Shown here one piece after another: positions 16,625 to 25,671 of a stretch of 61,269 nucleotides of DNA. This DNA is from an uncultured Clostridium sp. (GTDB taxonomy: Bacteria; Bacillota_A; Clostridia; TANB77; CAG-508). The stretch lies in NCBI GenBank assembly GCA_947382445.1, contig CANCZH010000002.1, positions 1-61,269 of the forward strand. Reading direction: 5' to 3'. Position numbers and translations under genes: made by a program. The notes under the pieces were generated by a model. The model had not been told where the DNA came from, did no database searches, and saw only the letters and a program-made list of their open reading frames with translations. Within the stretch, counting starts at the first letter, position 1, and every line of letters begins with the position of its first letter.

Positions 16625-18064
16625 TCAAGTTTTCTGCTGTTGTAAAATAAGTTGTTGAGATAATTGAATTAGTACTTGCCATTTAGCAGGCATAAGTTCA
16701 ACATCTTCAAGTTCTTTAACAACATTTAAAGGTTTCCAATAGGTATAAGAATGAGGTCTTAAAAAGTTGTAATAAGCAACAAACAAACACAAATGAGTAT
16801 TAGAACCATCATCAGAACCATAGCCGTTAGTAACTTTGTAAGAAAATTTAAAAGTACGATTAAGCCTTTCAATAATTTGTTTAAGCCAACGGTATTCTTT
16901 AGAAACAGAATCTTCATTAGTTAGACCAATAACTGGAGTAACATCAAAATCCATTTTGTTTAAAGCAAATTGTTGACTAGCAAGAAGATAAGCAGGGAAG
17001 CCATCAGCAACGAATTTAAGAGCTTTACCAGGGAAAGTTTTAAATTTATCAAAAGCCATACGCATAGCCAAAATGCAAGGACCGACATCATGAGAGGCAG
17101 AAGAACGATAGCCTAATATAGATTTTTTAATAGCATCCATAATAAACCAAACATAACGTTTAGAGCCTTTAACTTTAGTGTAAGTTTCATCAGCAGCAAG
17201 GTAATTAGTAGGTTTGTAATCAAAAGAATCAACAAAATGTTTAACACAGTAAGCAGCAGTAGTAGCATAATTGGAAATTTGAGAATGAGAAATTTTAACA
17301 CCATGAACCTCACGCATAACACGAGAAGTAGCACGAGTAGAAAGCCCACAATTAACAAGATAAGTTAAACATAGCCCCATAATATGAGGAGAAAACTTAC
17401 GAAAAGCAAGGCTAGAAGCATTACAAGGTAAAGAATGTAAATCAACTTTAAAAAAGTCAATTTTAAATTCACGATAAATATAGTGAAGTTTAAATTTTTC
17501 AGGATTACGTTGATATTCTTCAAAATCTTCTTTAGATAAAGAATTAAGGTTATTTAAATAAAAAGGACATTTAGGATTACGACAACGATGAATAATAAAA
17601 TGTTTACGCTCCTTTTTAGTAGAAAGAGGTTTACCACAGTGAGGACAACAAAAATCAAAATGTAAAGAAGCATAATTATTTTTGTTAAAATGAGTATTGC
17701 AAACTTTACAAAGAAATTGACCACGCCCACCAGTATTATCATAAATATAATCAGAAGGAGCATCACAACAAGGGCATGTGATAGTAGTAGGAACTGAATT
17801 TTTACCACGATGCTTAACTGTTTTAAGAAATTTATTATTAGAAATAAAATATTCATCTAAAAGAATTTTAAAATTTTTCTTTTTAACAGGAGTATTTAAG
17901 ATAGGAAGTTTATCAATTTTCAACTTGTTGTATTTAGGGCTATAGTAGTCATAATGTTCTTTAGATTTAAGAGGTATATTTTTAGCTATAAAATATAATA
18001 AATATTTAATTTGTTTATTAAGCACTTGAATATGTGCTAGTAAAAGAGATATAATAGATTCCAT
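16625..18064 (-). CDS. Transposase, DDE superfamily with N-terminal zinc ribbons
   Basis: Start placed at 18064 (MESIISLLLAH), which has AAGAAAGG upstream; an in-frame ATG 39 bases earlier lacks one. About 479 residues. N-terminal zinc-ribbon pairs (CPCCDAPSDYIYDN...CKVC, CCPHCGKP...C...C) likely bind DNA. Catalytic core: D in AADETYTKVKG, D in FVADGFPAY, and E in KQIIERLNRTFK, as in IS6/IS240-like enzymes. Intact, so the element may be active. No in-frame CGG. Confidence 0.8.
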   Translation of the reverse strand: MESIISLLLAHIQVLNKQIKYLLYFIAKNIPLKSKEHYDYYSPKYNKLKIDKLPILNTPVKKKNFKILLDEYFISNNKFLKTVKHRGKNSVPTTITCPCCDAPSDYIYDNTGGRGQFLCKVCNTHFNKNNYASLHFDFCCPHCGKPLSTKKERKHFIIHRCRNPKCPFYLNNLNSLSKEDFEEYQRNPEKFKLHYIYREFKIDFFKVDLHSLPCNASSLAFRKFSPHIMGLCLTYLVNCGLSTRATSRVMREVHGVKISHSQISNYATTAAYCVKHFVDSFDYKPTNYLAADETYTKVKGSKRYVWFIMDAIKKSILGYRSSASHDVGPCILAMRMAFDKFKTFPGKALKFVADGFPAYLLASQQFALNKMDFDVTPVIGLTNEDSVSKEYRWLKQIIERLNRTFKFSYKVTNGYGSDDGSNTHLCLFVAYYNFLRPHSYTYWKPLNVVKELEDVELMPAKWQVLIQLSQQLILQQQKT

Positions 18065-18233
18065 AATGACCAACCTTTCTTGATTTTGGTTTGAGCGAAT
18101 CAATTATATCAGAAAAAAAGGGGGGTCATTACTTTTTTTACAAAAAAGTTGTGAAACCTTAGAAATAAAGGTAGTTTAACTTAATAAAAAAGTAATTTAG
18201 TTTACACTACTGTGTTAAGAATAGGAGGAAAAT

Positions 18234-18287
18234 ATGACTACTAAAAACTTTAAACAACGGTTTCTTTCATTATTACTGGTTGTATAG
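18234..18287 (+). pseudogene. Truncated signal-peptide fragment
   Basis: AGGAGGAAAAT precedes an ATG giving MTTKNFKQRFLSLLLVV and then a stop: the start of a secreted protein, cut short. Contains an in-frame CGG read naturally as Arg in a signal peptide n-region, so like the other foreign pieces it does not follow the frameshift pattern. Confidence 0.4.
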
Positions 18288-18329
18288 TTCAGGCTATAAA
18301 GCGGTGCTATTATTTTGAATGAAATAGAA

Positions 18330-18485
18330 ACAGCCAAAGACTAAAAAATCTTTGACTGGATTACATTTAGTTCAGTATAAAAATACTGGATTACAATGTA
18401 ATAATAGTATATGCAAAAAATGAAATTTTATAATATAGAAATAAAAAACGATAGCTTTTAGACTATCGGATTACAATATTTTATT
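18330..18485. repeat. Three hairpins each followed by GGATTACA
   Basis: GGATTACA occurs at 18358-18365, 18388-18395 and 18478-18485, spaced 30 and 90 bases. Each copy is directly preceded by a different stem: CAAAGA/TCTTTG, AGTAT/ATACT and GATAG/CTATC. Stems differ in sequence but keep position and size. It resembles a small tandem structured RNA such as a type III antitoxin, but no partner toxin is next to it on this strand. It fills most of the 18288-18548 gap. Confidence 0.45.
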
Positions 18486-18548
18486 AATTTCATTATACCA
18501 TATTTAAAGAAAATGTCAAATTTTTTAAAAAAACTCATACTTTTGTTT

Positions 18549-18773
18549 TTAAACTATAACAGGTCTAATTTTATTTTGCTCACTTACAATATTAATACCT
18601 AAATCGCACCAATAAATATAATTATTAGTAATTGCAAAGTTTGGTATTTGCTTTTGAAATTTTATTGTAGCTTTATCTTTAGTCCATGTAGCGAATTCAA
18701 TTCCAGTATTCTCATCAATGTTAGATAGTATTGCTTCCGCTTCATTAAGTTGTTTTTTTATTTCTTCATTCAT
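18549..18773 (-). pseudogene. Truncated PemK/MazF-like toxin
   Basis: 74 residues with a proper start (AAGGTCG upstream). After a helical N-terminal extension it reads IYWCDLGINIVSEQNKIRPV and stops. That block matches the first beta-strand of PemK/MazF ribonucleases (WWxxLGxNxGxEQxKxRPV), which normally continue for ~90 residues. The end abuts the hairpin/IS island, so the rest was probably lost there. Confidence 0.6.
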
Positions 18774-18889
18774 TAGTCGACCTTCCTTTGAAATGATTTT
18801 AATATACTGTTTGTTATTATAGCACGATTTAATAGAAATTGTTGATTTTTAGTAAAATTTTATAAAATCAAATTATGTGAGGTGTTATT

Positions 18890-19081
18890 ATGAATTTAAA
18901 GAAGATAATTATTGGTGCTTTACTAATACTAATAGCAGGATTAACTATATTTGTGATTTTTAAAACAGCTAAAATGAATGATATTAAAAGTAAATCAAAA
19001 GATGATTTTAATAGTAAAATAGATATAGCTTATTTAAAGAATATTGACTATTGTTTTATCAGGACAGGAGAAAATAACTAA
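18890..19081 (+). CDS. Small membrane peptide
   Basis: 63 residues: basic start, one membrane helix (~7-26), then a charged tail. RBS GAGGTG seven bases before ATG and a good terminator downstream support expression. No family recognised. Confidence 0.5.
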   Translation: MNLKKIIIGALLILIAGLTIFVIFKTAKMNDIKSKSKDDFNSKIDIAYLKNIDYCFIRTGENN

Positions 19082-19093
19082 TTAAATAAAATG

Positions 19094-19130
19094 AAAACTG
19101 GCATTCAAAGTGAGTGTCAGTTTTTTTTTT
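19094..19130 (+). terminator. Terminator after the small membrane peptide gene
   Basis: AACTGGCATTC (19096-19106) pairs with GAGTGTCAGTT (19112-19122) followed by ten T. Confidence 0.85.
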
Positions 19131-19249
19131 GGCAAGAATTAAGTTAGTTAATTACATTGATTGTTCTAAAATTTAAGTATTTTTTAATGTAATAGATATA
19201 TAATTTTACAAAATATGATATAATTCTTAAAGTAAATTAAGGAGAGAAT

Positions 19250-19918
19250 ATGAAAGCTTTAATCGTAGAAGATGACAAAATCTTGTCAGATACAATAAAA
19301 CAATGTATAGAAAAAAATTACAATGTTGAGCAAGCATATGATGGCTATGAAGGATATATGTTTGCAAAAGGTAATATATATGACATTATTATCCTAGATT
19401 TAATGATGCCAGAAATGAATGGATATGAAGTTTTAAATAAGTTGCGTACACAAGGAATATTAACACCAGTTTTAATTTTAACAGCAAAAGATTCTTTAAA
19501 TGATAAAGTAAAAGGGTTGAATCTAGGAGCTGATGATTATTTAGTAAAACCTTTTGAAAGAGAAGAATTGCTTGCAAGATTAGAGGCTTTAATTCGTAGA
19601 AATAATGGATTTTTTGTGAAAGATATATTGGAATTTAAAGATCTTAAATTAAATTTAAAAAATAGAAAGGTATATATAAAAGAAGATGAAATTGTGCTTC
19701 AAGGAAAACAATTTGATTTGCTAGAATATCTTATAAATTCTAAAGGTACAATTATTACTAAGGAACAAATATTTGATAAAATTTGGGGATTTGATTCAGA
19801 TACATCAACAAATGTTATTGAAGTATATGCTAGTGGACTGAGAAAAGAATTAAAGAAATATGGATATGATAAATACATAAAAACTTTAAGAGGTGTTGGG
19901 TATGTTTTATCAGATTAA
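19250..19918 (+). CDS. Response regulator, OmpR/PhoB family
   Basis: 222 residues. Receiver domain (1-115) with acidic pair EDD at 8-10, phospho-acceptor Asp in IIILDLMMPEMNG (~51), Thr in LTAKD and Lys in VKPFE. C-terminal winged helix (~125-220) ends LRGVGYVLSD. Works with the histidine kinase 14 bases downstream. Resembles the regulator of a cell-envelope or peptide-stress system, but the regulon is not visible here. Confidence 0.9.
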   Translation: MKALIVEDDKILSDTIKQCIEKNYNVEQAYDGYEGYMFAKGNIYDIIILDLMMPEMNGYEVLNKLRTQGILTPVLILTAKDSLNDKVKGLNLGADDYLVKPFEREELLARLEALIRRNNGFFVKDILEFKDLKLNLKNRKVYIKEDEIVLQGKQFDLLEYLINSKGTIITKEQIFDKIWGFDSDTSTNVIEVYASGLRKELKKYGYDKYIKTLRGVGYVLSD

Positions 19919-19932
19919 AGGAGTATTTTAAG

Positions 19933-21231
19933 ATGAAAGAACAGAAAGTTATAAAACATGAAATGTTAAAAAATATGATGGTTAACTTAATATTATTTAC
20001 ATTAATTTTTAGTACATTTAGTGCTTTGATTCTAGTTCAGGTTAGTAGTTATTTATATAGTTCAGTTGATAATGAAATATCTCAGGTAAAGCAACAATTG
20101 CAAGATATACCTACAATAACAATAATTTCTGATAATAATTTAACACCTGATTCAGCAGAAGAAATATTTGTAAAAGAAATTCAAAATTATGTTGATAAAA
20201 TATCTAATCTTAGAGTTATAACAGTTTTAAGAGATGATGAAGGAGATGTACTTACTACATCAGTAAATAGAAATTTTTTCGAAAAATGTTTAGAGAAAAT
20301 AAATTTTAATAAAAATGATATAAATAGAATTTATGAAATGTGTATTAATTCTAAATATTATTATAGAGGAACTACATGTAAAATATCAACATCAGATGAT
20401 GAGTATTATATTGAATTGCTTATTAATATAAATTCTGAGAAGGAAATGATGGAGAAATTTACAAGTACATTAACAATAGCAACATGTATTGTAATTGTTC
20501 TTTCAATTTTTATTAGTTTTTATTTTGCAAAGAAATCTTTAGACCCTATTGTTAGGGCGTATAAAAAACAAGCAGAGTTTGTTCAAAATGCTTCACATGA
20601 ACTTAGAACTCCTCTTACAATAATTCAGGCAAAACAAGAAATGTTACTTCAATCACCAGAAAGTAAAATAATTGATAAATCAGAGGATATTGCACTTTCT
20701 TTAAGTGAGACAAGAAGATTATCAAAAATGGTTAGAGAGTTAATGGATTTAGCTAGAGCTGATGCTAATAATAATGTGATAAGCAAGGTAAAAACTGATT
20801 TGAATGAACTTGTAAAAAGTGTTGCAATTCCATATCAAGAAATGGCAGAAATACAAAATAAAAATATGACTGTAAATGCTAATTGTAAAGATTTAGTGAA
20901 TATTGATTCTAATAAAATAAAACAATTATTGATTATTTTATTAGATAATGCTTTGAAATATACAGAGGAAAATGATAGTATAGAAATAGATGTACATAGT
21001 GTAGACGATAAAGTGTTTATTAATGTAAAAGATACTGGCATTGGTATTAGTGATGATGGACTAAAACATGTTTTTGAAAGATTTTATAGAGAAGATAAAG
21101 CACGTTCAAGAGAAAAGGGTGGAACAGGTTTAGGGTTATCTATTGCTCATTCTATTGTAAAAAGTCATGGTGGTTCTATTAAAATTGTACATAATAAACC
21201 AAAAGGTATAATTGTTATTGTTAAATTGTAG
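19933..21231 (+). CDS. Sensor histidine kinase
   Basis: 432 residues: membrane helix ~17-42, extracytoplasmic sensor ~43-178, helix ~179-200, then HisKA with phospho-acceptor His in ASHELRTPLTII, and a HATPase domain with N-box LLDNALKY, G1 DTGIGIS and G2 GGTGLGLS. Partner of the regulator just upstream. Confidence 0.9.
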   Translation: MKEQKVIKHEMLKNMMVNLILFTLIFSTFSALILVQVSSYLYSSVDNEISQVKQQLQDIPTITIISDNNLTPDSAEEIFVKEIQNYVDKISNLRVITVLRDDEGDVLTTSVNRNFFEKCLEKINFNKNDINRIYEMCINSKYYYRGTTCKISTSDDEYYIELLININSEKEMMEKFTSTLTIATCIVIVLSIFISFYFAKKSLDPIVRAYKKQAEFVQNASHELRTPLTIIQAKQEMLLQSPESKIIDKSEDIALSLSETRRLSKMVRELMDLARADANNNVISKVKTDLNELVKSVAIPYQEMAEIQNKNMTVNANCKDLVNIDSNKIKQLLIILLDNALKYTEENDSIEIDVHSVDDKVFINVKDTGIGISDDGLKHVFERFYREDKARSREKGGTGLGLSIAHSIVKSHGGSIKIVHNKPKGIIVIVKL

Positions 21232-21270
21232 AAATATTAGGAGTTTTATATTGAAATAAATAATTTATAA

Positions 21271-21306
21271 AAGAAAAGAGAGCATAAATTTCATGCTCTC
21301 TTCTTA
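21271..21306. terminator. Bidirectional terminator
   Basis: GAGAGCAT (21278-21285) pairs with ATGCTCTC (21293-21300) between convergent genes; T-rich on one side and A-rich on the other. Confidence 0.8.
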
Positions 21307-21332
21307 GTTAAGTTGTAATTAACAGAAAGTTA

Positions 21333-21548
21333 CTATGATAATCTGCTTCTCATTATTTTGTTGCTGCCACAGTCAAGATACCAAGCACCGAAATCATTGA
21401 AATTACCAAGAAAACGAGCCGAACCTACAGGTCCTTTCATTGGCGATTGTTCATTATAAAATGATTGTTCTGTGGGTCTAGTGTTATTATATCTTTTATC
21501 GAGTTCAGCAAGTTCACATTGAACTCCAAATTCTGTAAGTCTGTCCAT
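21333..21548 (-). CDS. Small protein of unknown function
   Basis: 71 residues with a strong RBS (TAGGAGG, 9 bases before ATG) and a terminator, so likely expressed. Features: FGVQCELAEL near the start, central MKGPVGSARFLG, and GAWYLDCGSNKIMRSRLS at the end; two Cys, no membrane helix or signal peptide. Not recognised. The Gly/aromatic-rich C-terminal half might suit a small structural, spore or peptide-precursor role, but this is only a guess. Confidence 0.55.
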   Translation of the reverse strand: MDRLTEFGVQCELAELDKRYNNTRPTEQSFYNEQSPMKGPVGSARFLGNFNDFGAWYLDCGSNKIMRSRLS

Positions 21549-21724
21549 ACTAAAATCCTCCTAATTACTCTTATAAAACTAATTACAACTTTAACTTATT
21601 AAAGTATATCATGTATTAATAATTTGTGTCAAAATTTACTTAATCATTTTTGTTGTTTTATTGACTTTTTCTGGATATACAAATATAATGTTAATGATTT
21701 TAAAATTGCTTTATAGGAGAGAAA

Positions 21725-23242
21725 ATGTCAAATCAAATTATTAATCAGAATGATTCAAATGATGAAGATAACAAGCTAATAGAAACTATACCAAAAGATG
21801 AAAAGATGTCTTTAGGAATTAAAATCACAATTATTTTATCTAGTATATTTCTTTTTTTATGTGTGCTTGTTGTAGTGGTATTTTCAATTATAAATTATAA
21901 AGATACAAAAATAAAAAAATTTGTATATATTGAAGATATTGATGTATCTGGTTTATCTATTGAGGAAGCTAAAAATAAAGTTCAAAGCGAAATTTTAGAT
22001 AAATTAGATAGTGTAATTTATTTTCAATATGGAGAAAATCTATATTCACTTGCGCTTGAACAAATAGATGTTAAATATAAGTTAGAAGAAGCAGTTCAAG
22101 ATGCATATTCTGTTGGAAGAAAAGGCTCAATATTTTATAGAGATTTAACTGTTTTAAAATTGCCCAAAAATCCAGAAAATATAAAAATTGATGTTGAGTA
22201 TGATGAAATTGCTTTAGATGCTTGTATTGTTGATATATCTGCAAAACTACCAGAACAAGTTGAACAACCAGGATATTATATTGAAGATGGAAAATTAATA
22301 ATAACTTCTGGAAAAATTGGAAAAGCCGCATCTTCTGATGAAACAAAGGAAATTGTTTCAAATGCTTTAAATAATAAAAATTTTAAAGATGTATATTATG
22401 ATATTCCAACATATGATAAATATCCAGATGAAATAGATGTTGATAAAATTTATAATGAAGTTCATAGAGAGAAAAAGGATGCTTATTTTACAGTAGAGCC
22501 TAGAATGGTTTATGCAGATGAAACTGGTGTTGATTTTCAAGAAAGTTTAGATGAAATAAAGTCTAGAATTTCGTCTGAAAGAAAATCTGAATATGAGGTT
22601 GCTCTTAAGTTTACACCAGCAGATGTAACTATTAATGATTTAGGTCAAGATGCATTTCCAGATAGACTTTCTACTTCTTCAACTAGATATGTAAATAATA
22701 GCAATAGAACTACTAACTTAATATTAGCTTCAAATAAAATAAATGGAACAGTTTTAATGCCAGGTGAAACTTTTTCTTATAATACAATAGTTGGTGAAAG
22801 GACTATTGCTGCTGGATATAAGTCGGCAGCTGTTTATGAAAATGGTAGAGTTGTAGATGGATTAGGTGGAGGAATTTGCCAAGTTACTACTACTTTGTAT
22901 AATGCTGTTTTACTTTCAAATTTAGAAGTAGTTGAAAGAACAAATCATATGTTTCTTACAACTTATGCCGATGGAGGTCTAGACGCTACTGTTGCATATG
23001 GTTCATTGGATTTTAAATTTAAAAATAATAGAACATACCCAATTAAAGTAGTATCAAGTGTTAGAAATGGTTATTGTACAGTAGAAATTTATGGACTTAG
23101 AATGGCAGATGATTTTGATGTTGAGATATTTTCTAATAAGACTGGACCACTAACGTATCAAGCATATAAAAGATTGTATAAAAATGGAGCTGTTGTGAGT
23201 ACAGAATTACTTTCAATAGATACTTATAGTACTCATAATTAA
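21725..23242 (+). CDS. VanW family protein
   Basis: 505 residues. Cytosolic N-terminus, one membrane helix (~32-58), putative peptidoglycan-binding domain (~70-290), then the VanW domain with LMPGETFSYNTIVGER, GGGICQVTTTLYNA and TYADGGLDATVAYG. VanW proteins occur on the surface of Firmicutes and in some van clusters; biochemical function is not established. Ten bases before trmB. Confidence 0.85.
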   Translation: MSNQIINQNDSNDEDNKLIETIPKDEKMSLGIKITIILSSIFLFLCVLVVVVFSIINYKDTKIKKFVYIEDIDVSGLSIEEAKNKVQSEILDKLDSVIYFQYGENLYSLALEQIDVKYKLEEAVQDAYSVGRKGSIFYRDLTVLKLPKNPENIKIDVEYDEIALDACIVDISAKLPEQVEQPGYYIEDGKLIITSGKIGKAASSDETKEIVSNALNNKNFKDVYYDIPTYDKYPDEIDVDKIYNEVHREKKDAYFTVEPRMVYADETGVDFQESLDEIKSRISSERKSEYEVALKFTPADVTINDLGQDAFPDRLSTSSTRYVNNSNRTTNLILASNKINGTVLMPGETFSYNTIVGERTIAAGYKSAAVYENGRVVDGLGGGICQVTTTLYNAVLLSNLEVVERTNHMFLTTYADGGLDATVAYGSLDFKFKNNRTYPIKVVSSVRNGYCTVEIYGLRMADDFDVEIFSNKTGPLTYQAYKRLYKNGAVVSTELLSIDTYSTHN

Positions 23243-23251
23243 GGAGGAATA

Positions 23252-23914
23252 ATGAGAATTAGAAGACGTGCTTGGGCTAAAAAAGAGCTTGAAGAATCAG
23301 AATTTTATATTGACAACCCGCAAACAAATAAAGGAAAATGGAAAAAAGTTTTTAAAGATAATAATAACCCCATACATTTAGAGATTGGTTGTGGAAAAGG
23401 AAGTTTTATAGCTAGACTTGCAACTAGGCATCCAGAAATTAATTATATTGCAGCAGATATGATAGAAGCAATGCTTGGACTTTCCAAAAGAAATATTGAA
23501 GCTGAGTATAGAAAAAATGAATTACAAATAGATAATTTACTTCTTATTAGAATGAATGCTGAAAGAATTTTAGATGTTTTTGAGCCATCAGATGTTATTG
23601 ATAGAATATATATTAATTTTTGTAATCCATGGCCTAGAGGAAAGCATAAGAAAAGAAGACTTACACATACAAGACAATTAGAAGGTTATAAAACCTTTTT
23701 AAATCCTAATTGTGGTGAGATTTATTTTAAAACAGATGATGATGAATTATTTGAAGAAAGTTTAGAGTATTTTGAAACTACTGGGTTTGAAATTGTTAAA
23801 AAAACATTGGACTTGCATAATAACTTGATTTTTGAGGATATTAGAACAGAACATGAAAATATGTTTTCAGAACAAGGAATAAAAATTAAGGCATTAATTG
23901 CAAAATTAAAGTAG
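23252..23914 (+). CDS. trmB: tRNA (guanine-46-N7)-methyltransferase
   Basis: 220 residues, SAM-dependent, forms m7G46 in tRNA. Motif I LEIGCGKGSFI (~44-54), YIAADMIEAM as the SAM-ribose acidic loop, and the hallmark INFCNPWPRGKHKKRRL (PxPKxxHxxxR-like) near residue 125. Standard length. An in-frame start behind AAGGAGG. Confidence 0.9.
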   Translation: MRIRRRAWAKKELEESEFYIDNPQTNKGKWKKVFKDNNNPIHLEIGCGKGSFIARLATRHPEINYIAADMIEAMLGLSKRNIEAEYRKNELQIDNLLLIRMNAERILDVFEPSDVIDRIYINFCNPWPRGKHKKRRLTHTRQLEGYKTFLNPNCGEIYFKTDDDELFEESLEYFETTGFEIVKKTLDLHNNLIFEDIRTEHENMFSEQGIKIKALIAKLK

Positions 23915-24019
23915 TTTTTAATTTTATTTTAATATTATACATATAAAATTCGTGTAATATTAAAAATTTGTATAAATTATAATATACGATTGTGACAATT
24001 TTTTAAGGAGGAAAAAACA

Positions 24020-24958
24020 TTGATAGAAGTACAAAATATTACTAAAAAGTACAATAATTTTATTGCAGTAGATGATATTAGCTTTAAAATTGAAGAAGGC
24101 GAAGTTGTTGGTTTCCTAGGACCAAATGGTGCTGGAAAATCTACTACAATGAGTATGATTACAGGATTTATTGAGCCAACTTCTGGTAAGATTATTGTAA
24201 ATGGTTATGATATTAACCAAAAATCAAAACAGGCTAAAAAACAAATTGGATATATGCCTGAAAATGTTCCACTTTATTTGGAATTAACAGTAAAAGAATT
24301 TGTTTCATATATGGCAGACTTAAAACTTGTTAAAAGAGCTGATAAAAAAACTGAAATTGAGAGAGTAATAAAACTTACTGGATTAGAAGATGTAAAGGGA
24401 AAATTAATAAGAAGTTTGTCAAGAGGATATAAGCAAAGAGTTAGTTTAGCTGGTGCATTAGTTGGAAATCCTCCAATTTTAATACTTGATGAGCCTACTG
24501 TTGGATTAGACCCAAAACAAGTTATTGAAATTAGAAATTTAATAAAGTCATTAGGAAAAGAACATACAATATTGATTAGTTCTCATATTTTATCTGAAAT
24601 TAGTCAAATGTGTAATAAAATAATGATTATAAATAAAGGTAAAATATTAAGAATTGATTCTACATCTGAAATAGAAAAACAAGCATCAGATTCTTCTGAA
24701 ATTGTTGTTACTGTTGAAGATAGTGATAATAAATTTAAAAATATTAAAAAGAGTATTTCAAATATTTCTTCTATTGAATTAGTACAAGATAAGAAAAATG
24801 AAAAGATATATAATGTAAAATACACTGGTGAAGATATAAGAAAACCTTTGTTCAAGGAATGTGCTAAACAAGATATTACAATAGTTGAAATGAAGAAAAA
24901 AGAAAATTCATTAGAGGATGCTTTCTTGAAAATTACAGAAGAAGGAGGAAAAAAATAA
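24020..24958 (+). CDS. ABC transporter ATP-binding protein (GldA/CcmA-like)
   Basis: 312 residues, TTG start behind AAGGAGG. Walker A GPNGAGKST, signature LSRGYKQR, Walker B LILDEP, H-loop SSHI, and a ~90-residue C-terminal extension seen in gliding-type exporters. Forms a transporter with the ABC-2 permease (24958) and the auxiliary protein (25672), an arrangement like gldAFG. In non-gliding Firmicutes the cargo is unknown. Confidence 0.85.
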   Translation: MIEVQNITKKYNNFIAVDDISFKIEEGEVVGFLGPNGAGKSTTMSMITGFIEPTSGKIIVNGYDINQKSKQAKKQIGYMPENVPLYLELTVKEFVSYMADLKLVKRADKKTEIERVIKLTGLEDVKGKLIRSLSRGYKQRVSLAGALVGNPPILILDEPTVGLDPKQVIEIRNLIKSLGKEHTILISSHILSEISQMCNKIMIINKGKILRIDSTSEIEKQASDSSEIVVTVEDSDNKFKNIKKSISNISSIELVQDKKNEKIYNVKYTGEDIRKPLFKECAKQDITIVEMKKKENSLEDAFLKITEEGGKK

Positions 24959-25638
24959 TGTTTGCAGTTATAAAAAAAGAATTAAAGAGCTATTTTTGTA
25001 CACCAATAGGATATATTTTTATTGCATTATTTTTAGCTGTTGTTAGTTTTGTGTTTTATACATATACTTTTTCATCAGGTTATTTAAATTTTGAGTATAT
25101 TATTTGGGATAGTACAGTAGTACTTGCATTTATTATTCCAGTGCTTACAATGAGAATGTTTGCAGAGGAAAAGAAGTCTGGAACTGACCAATTATTAATG
25201 ACTTCTCCTAAAAGTATGGTTAGTATTGTTTTAGGAAAATTTTTAGCTGCAACTTTGGTTGTAGTTATAGCTACATTGCTTATGTTTATTTACTATGGTG
25301 TATTAAGATATTTTGGAGATGTTAGTTTAACTGAGCCAATTGTTGCAATGTTAGGACTTGTGTTACTTGCAATGGCTTATATATCTTTTGGTATGTTTGC
25401 TTCTTCAATAACTGAAAATCAGGTTATTGCAGCAGTTATAACAATAGGATTTTTCTTAATAATTTCTTTTTTACAAAATTATCAAGGTGCTATGGAAATG
25501 TTTTCATTAGTTTCTATGTATAAGAAATTTCCACAAGGTATCATTGCTTTAAAAGAAGTTGTTGGATATGCTTCATTTATAGTATTATTTAATCTTCTTA
25601 CTATGATTGTTTTACAACGTAGAAAGAGTATTAAGTAA
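24958..25638 (+). CDS. ABC-2 type permease (GldF-like)
   Basis: 226 residues, six membrane helices. LKSYFCTPIGYIFIALF at the start and TMRMFAEEKKSGTDQLLMTSP in the first loop are characteristic of GldF-like permeases. Start overlaps the ATPase stop by one base. Confidence 0.85.
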   Translation: MFAVIKKELKSYFCTPIGYIFIALFLAVVSFVFYTYTFSSGYLNFEYIIWDSTVVLAFIIPVLTMRMFAEEKKSGTDQLLMTSPKSMVSIVLGKFLAATLVVVIATLLMFIYYGVLRYFGDVSLTEPIVAMLGLVLLAMAYISFGMFASSITENQVIAAVITIGFFLIISFLQNYQGAMEMFSLVSMYKKFPQGIIALKEVVGYASFIVLFNLLTMIVLQRRKSIK

Positions 25639-25671
25639 TTTGAAAGATAATTTTTAAGAAAGGATAAAAAA

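Larger units (their letters stand above)
16504..18120 (-). mobile_element. Insertion sequence (IS6/IS240-like DDE), ends not resolved
   Basis: Single transposase gene with the hairpin downstream. I could not match terminal inverted repeats on the two sides. Similar sequences, TATTGTGTTAAGGATAG at 16355-16371 and TACTGTGTTAAGAATAG at 18208-18224, lie outside on both sides; they are too diverged for a fresh target duplication but may mark an older duplicated context. Confidence 0.6.

Noticed and set aside
18258..18261. CGGT at 18258 as another frameshift site
   Set aside because: Unshifted reading gives a normal signal-peptide start (KQRFLSLLLVV) of a truncated foreign gene; shifted reading gives no recognisable protein.
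18330..18485. CRISPR array
   Set aside because: The repeat is only 8 bases plus variable stems, only three copies at uneven spacing, and no cas genes are near.
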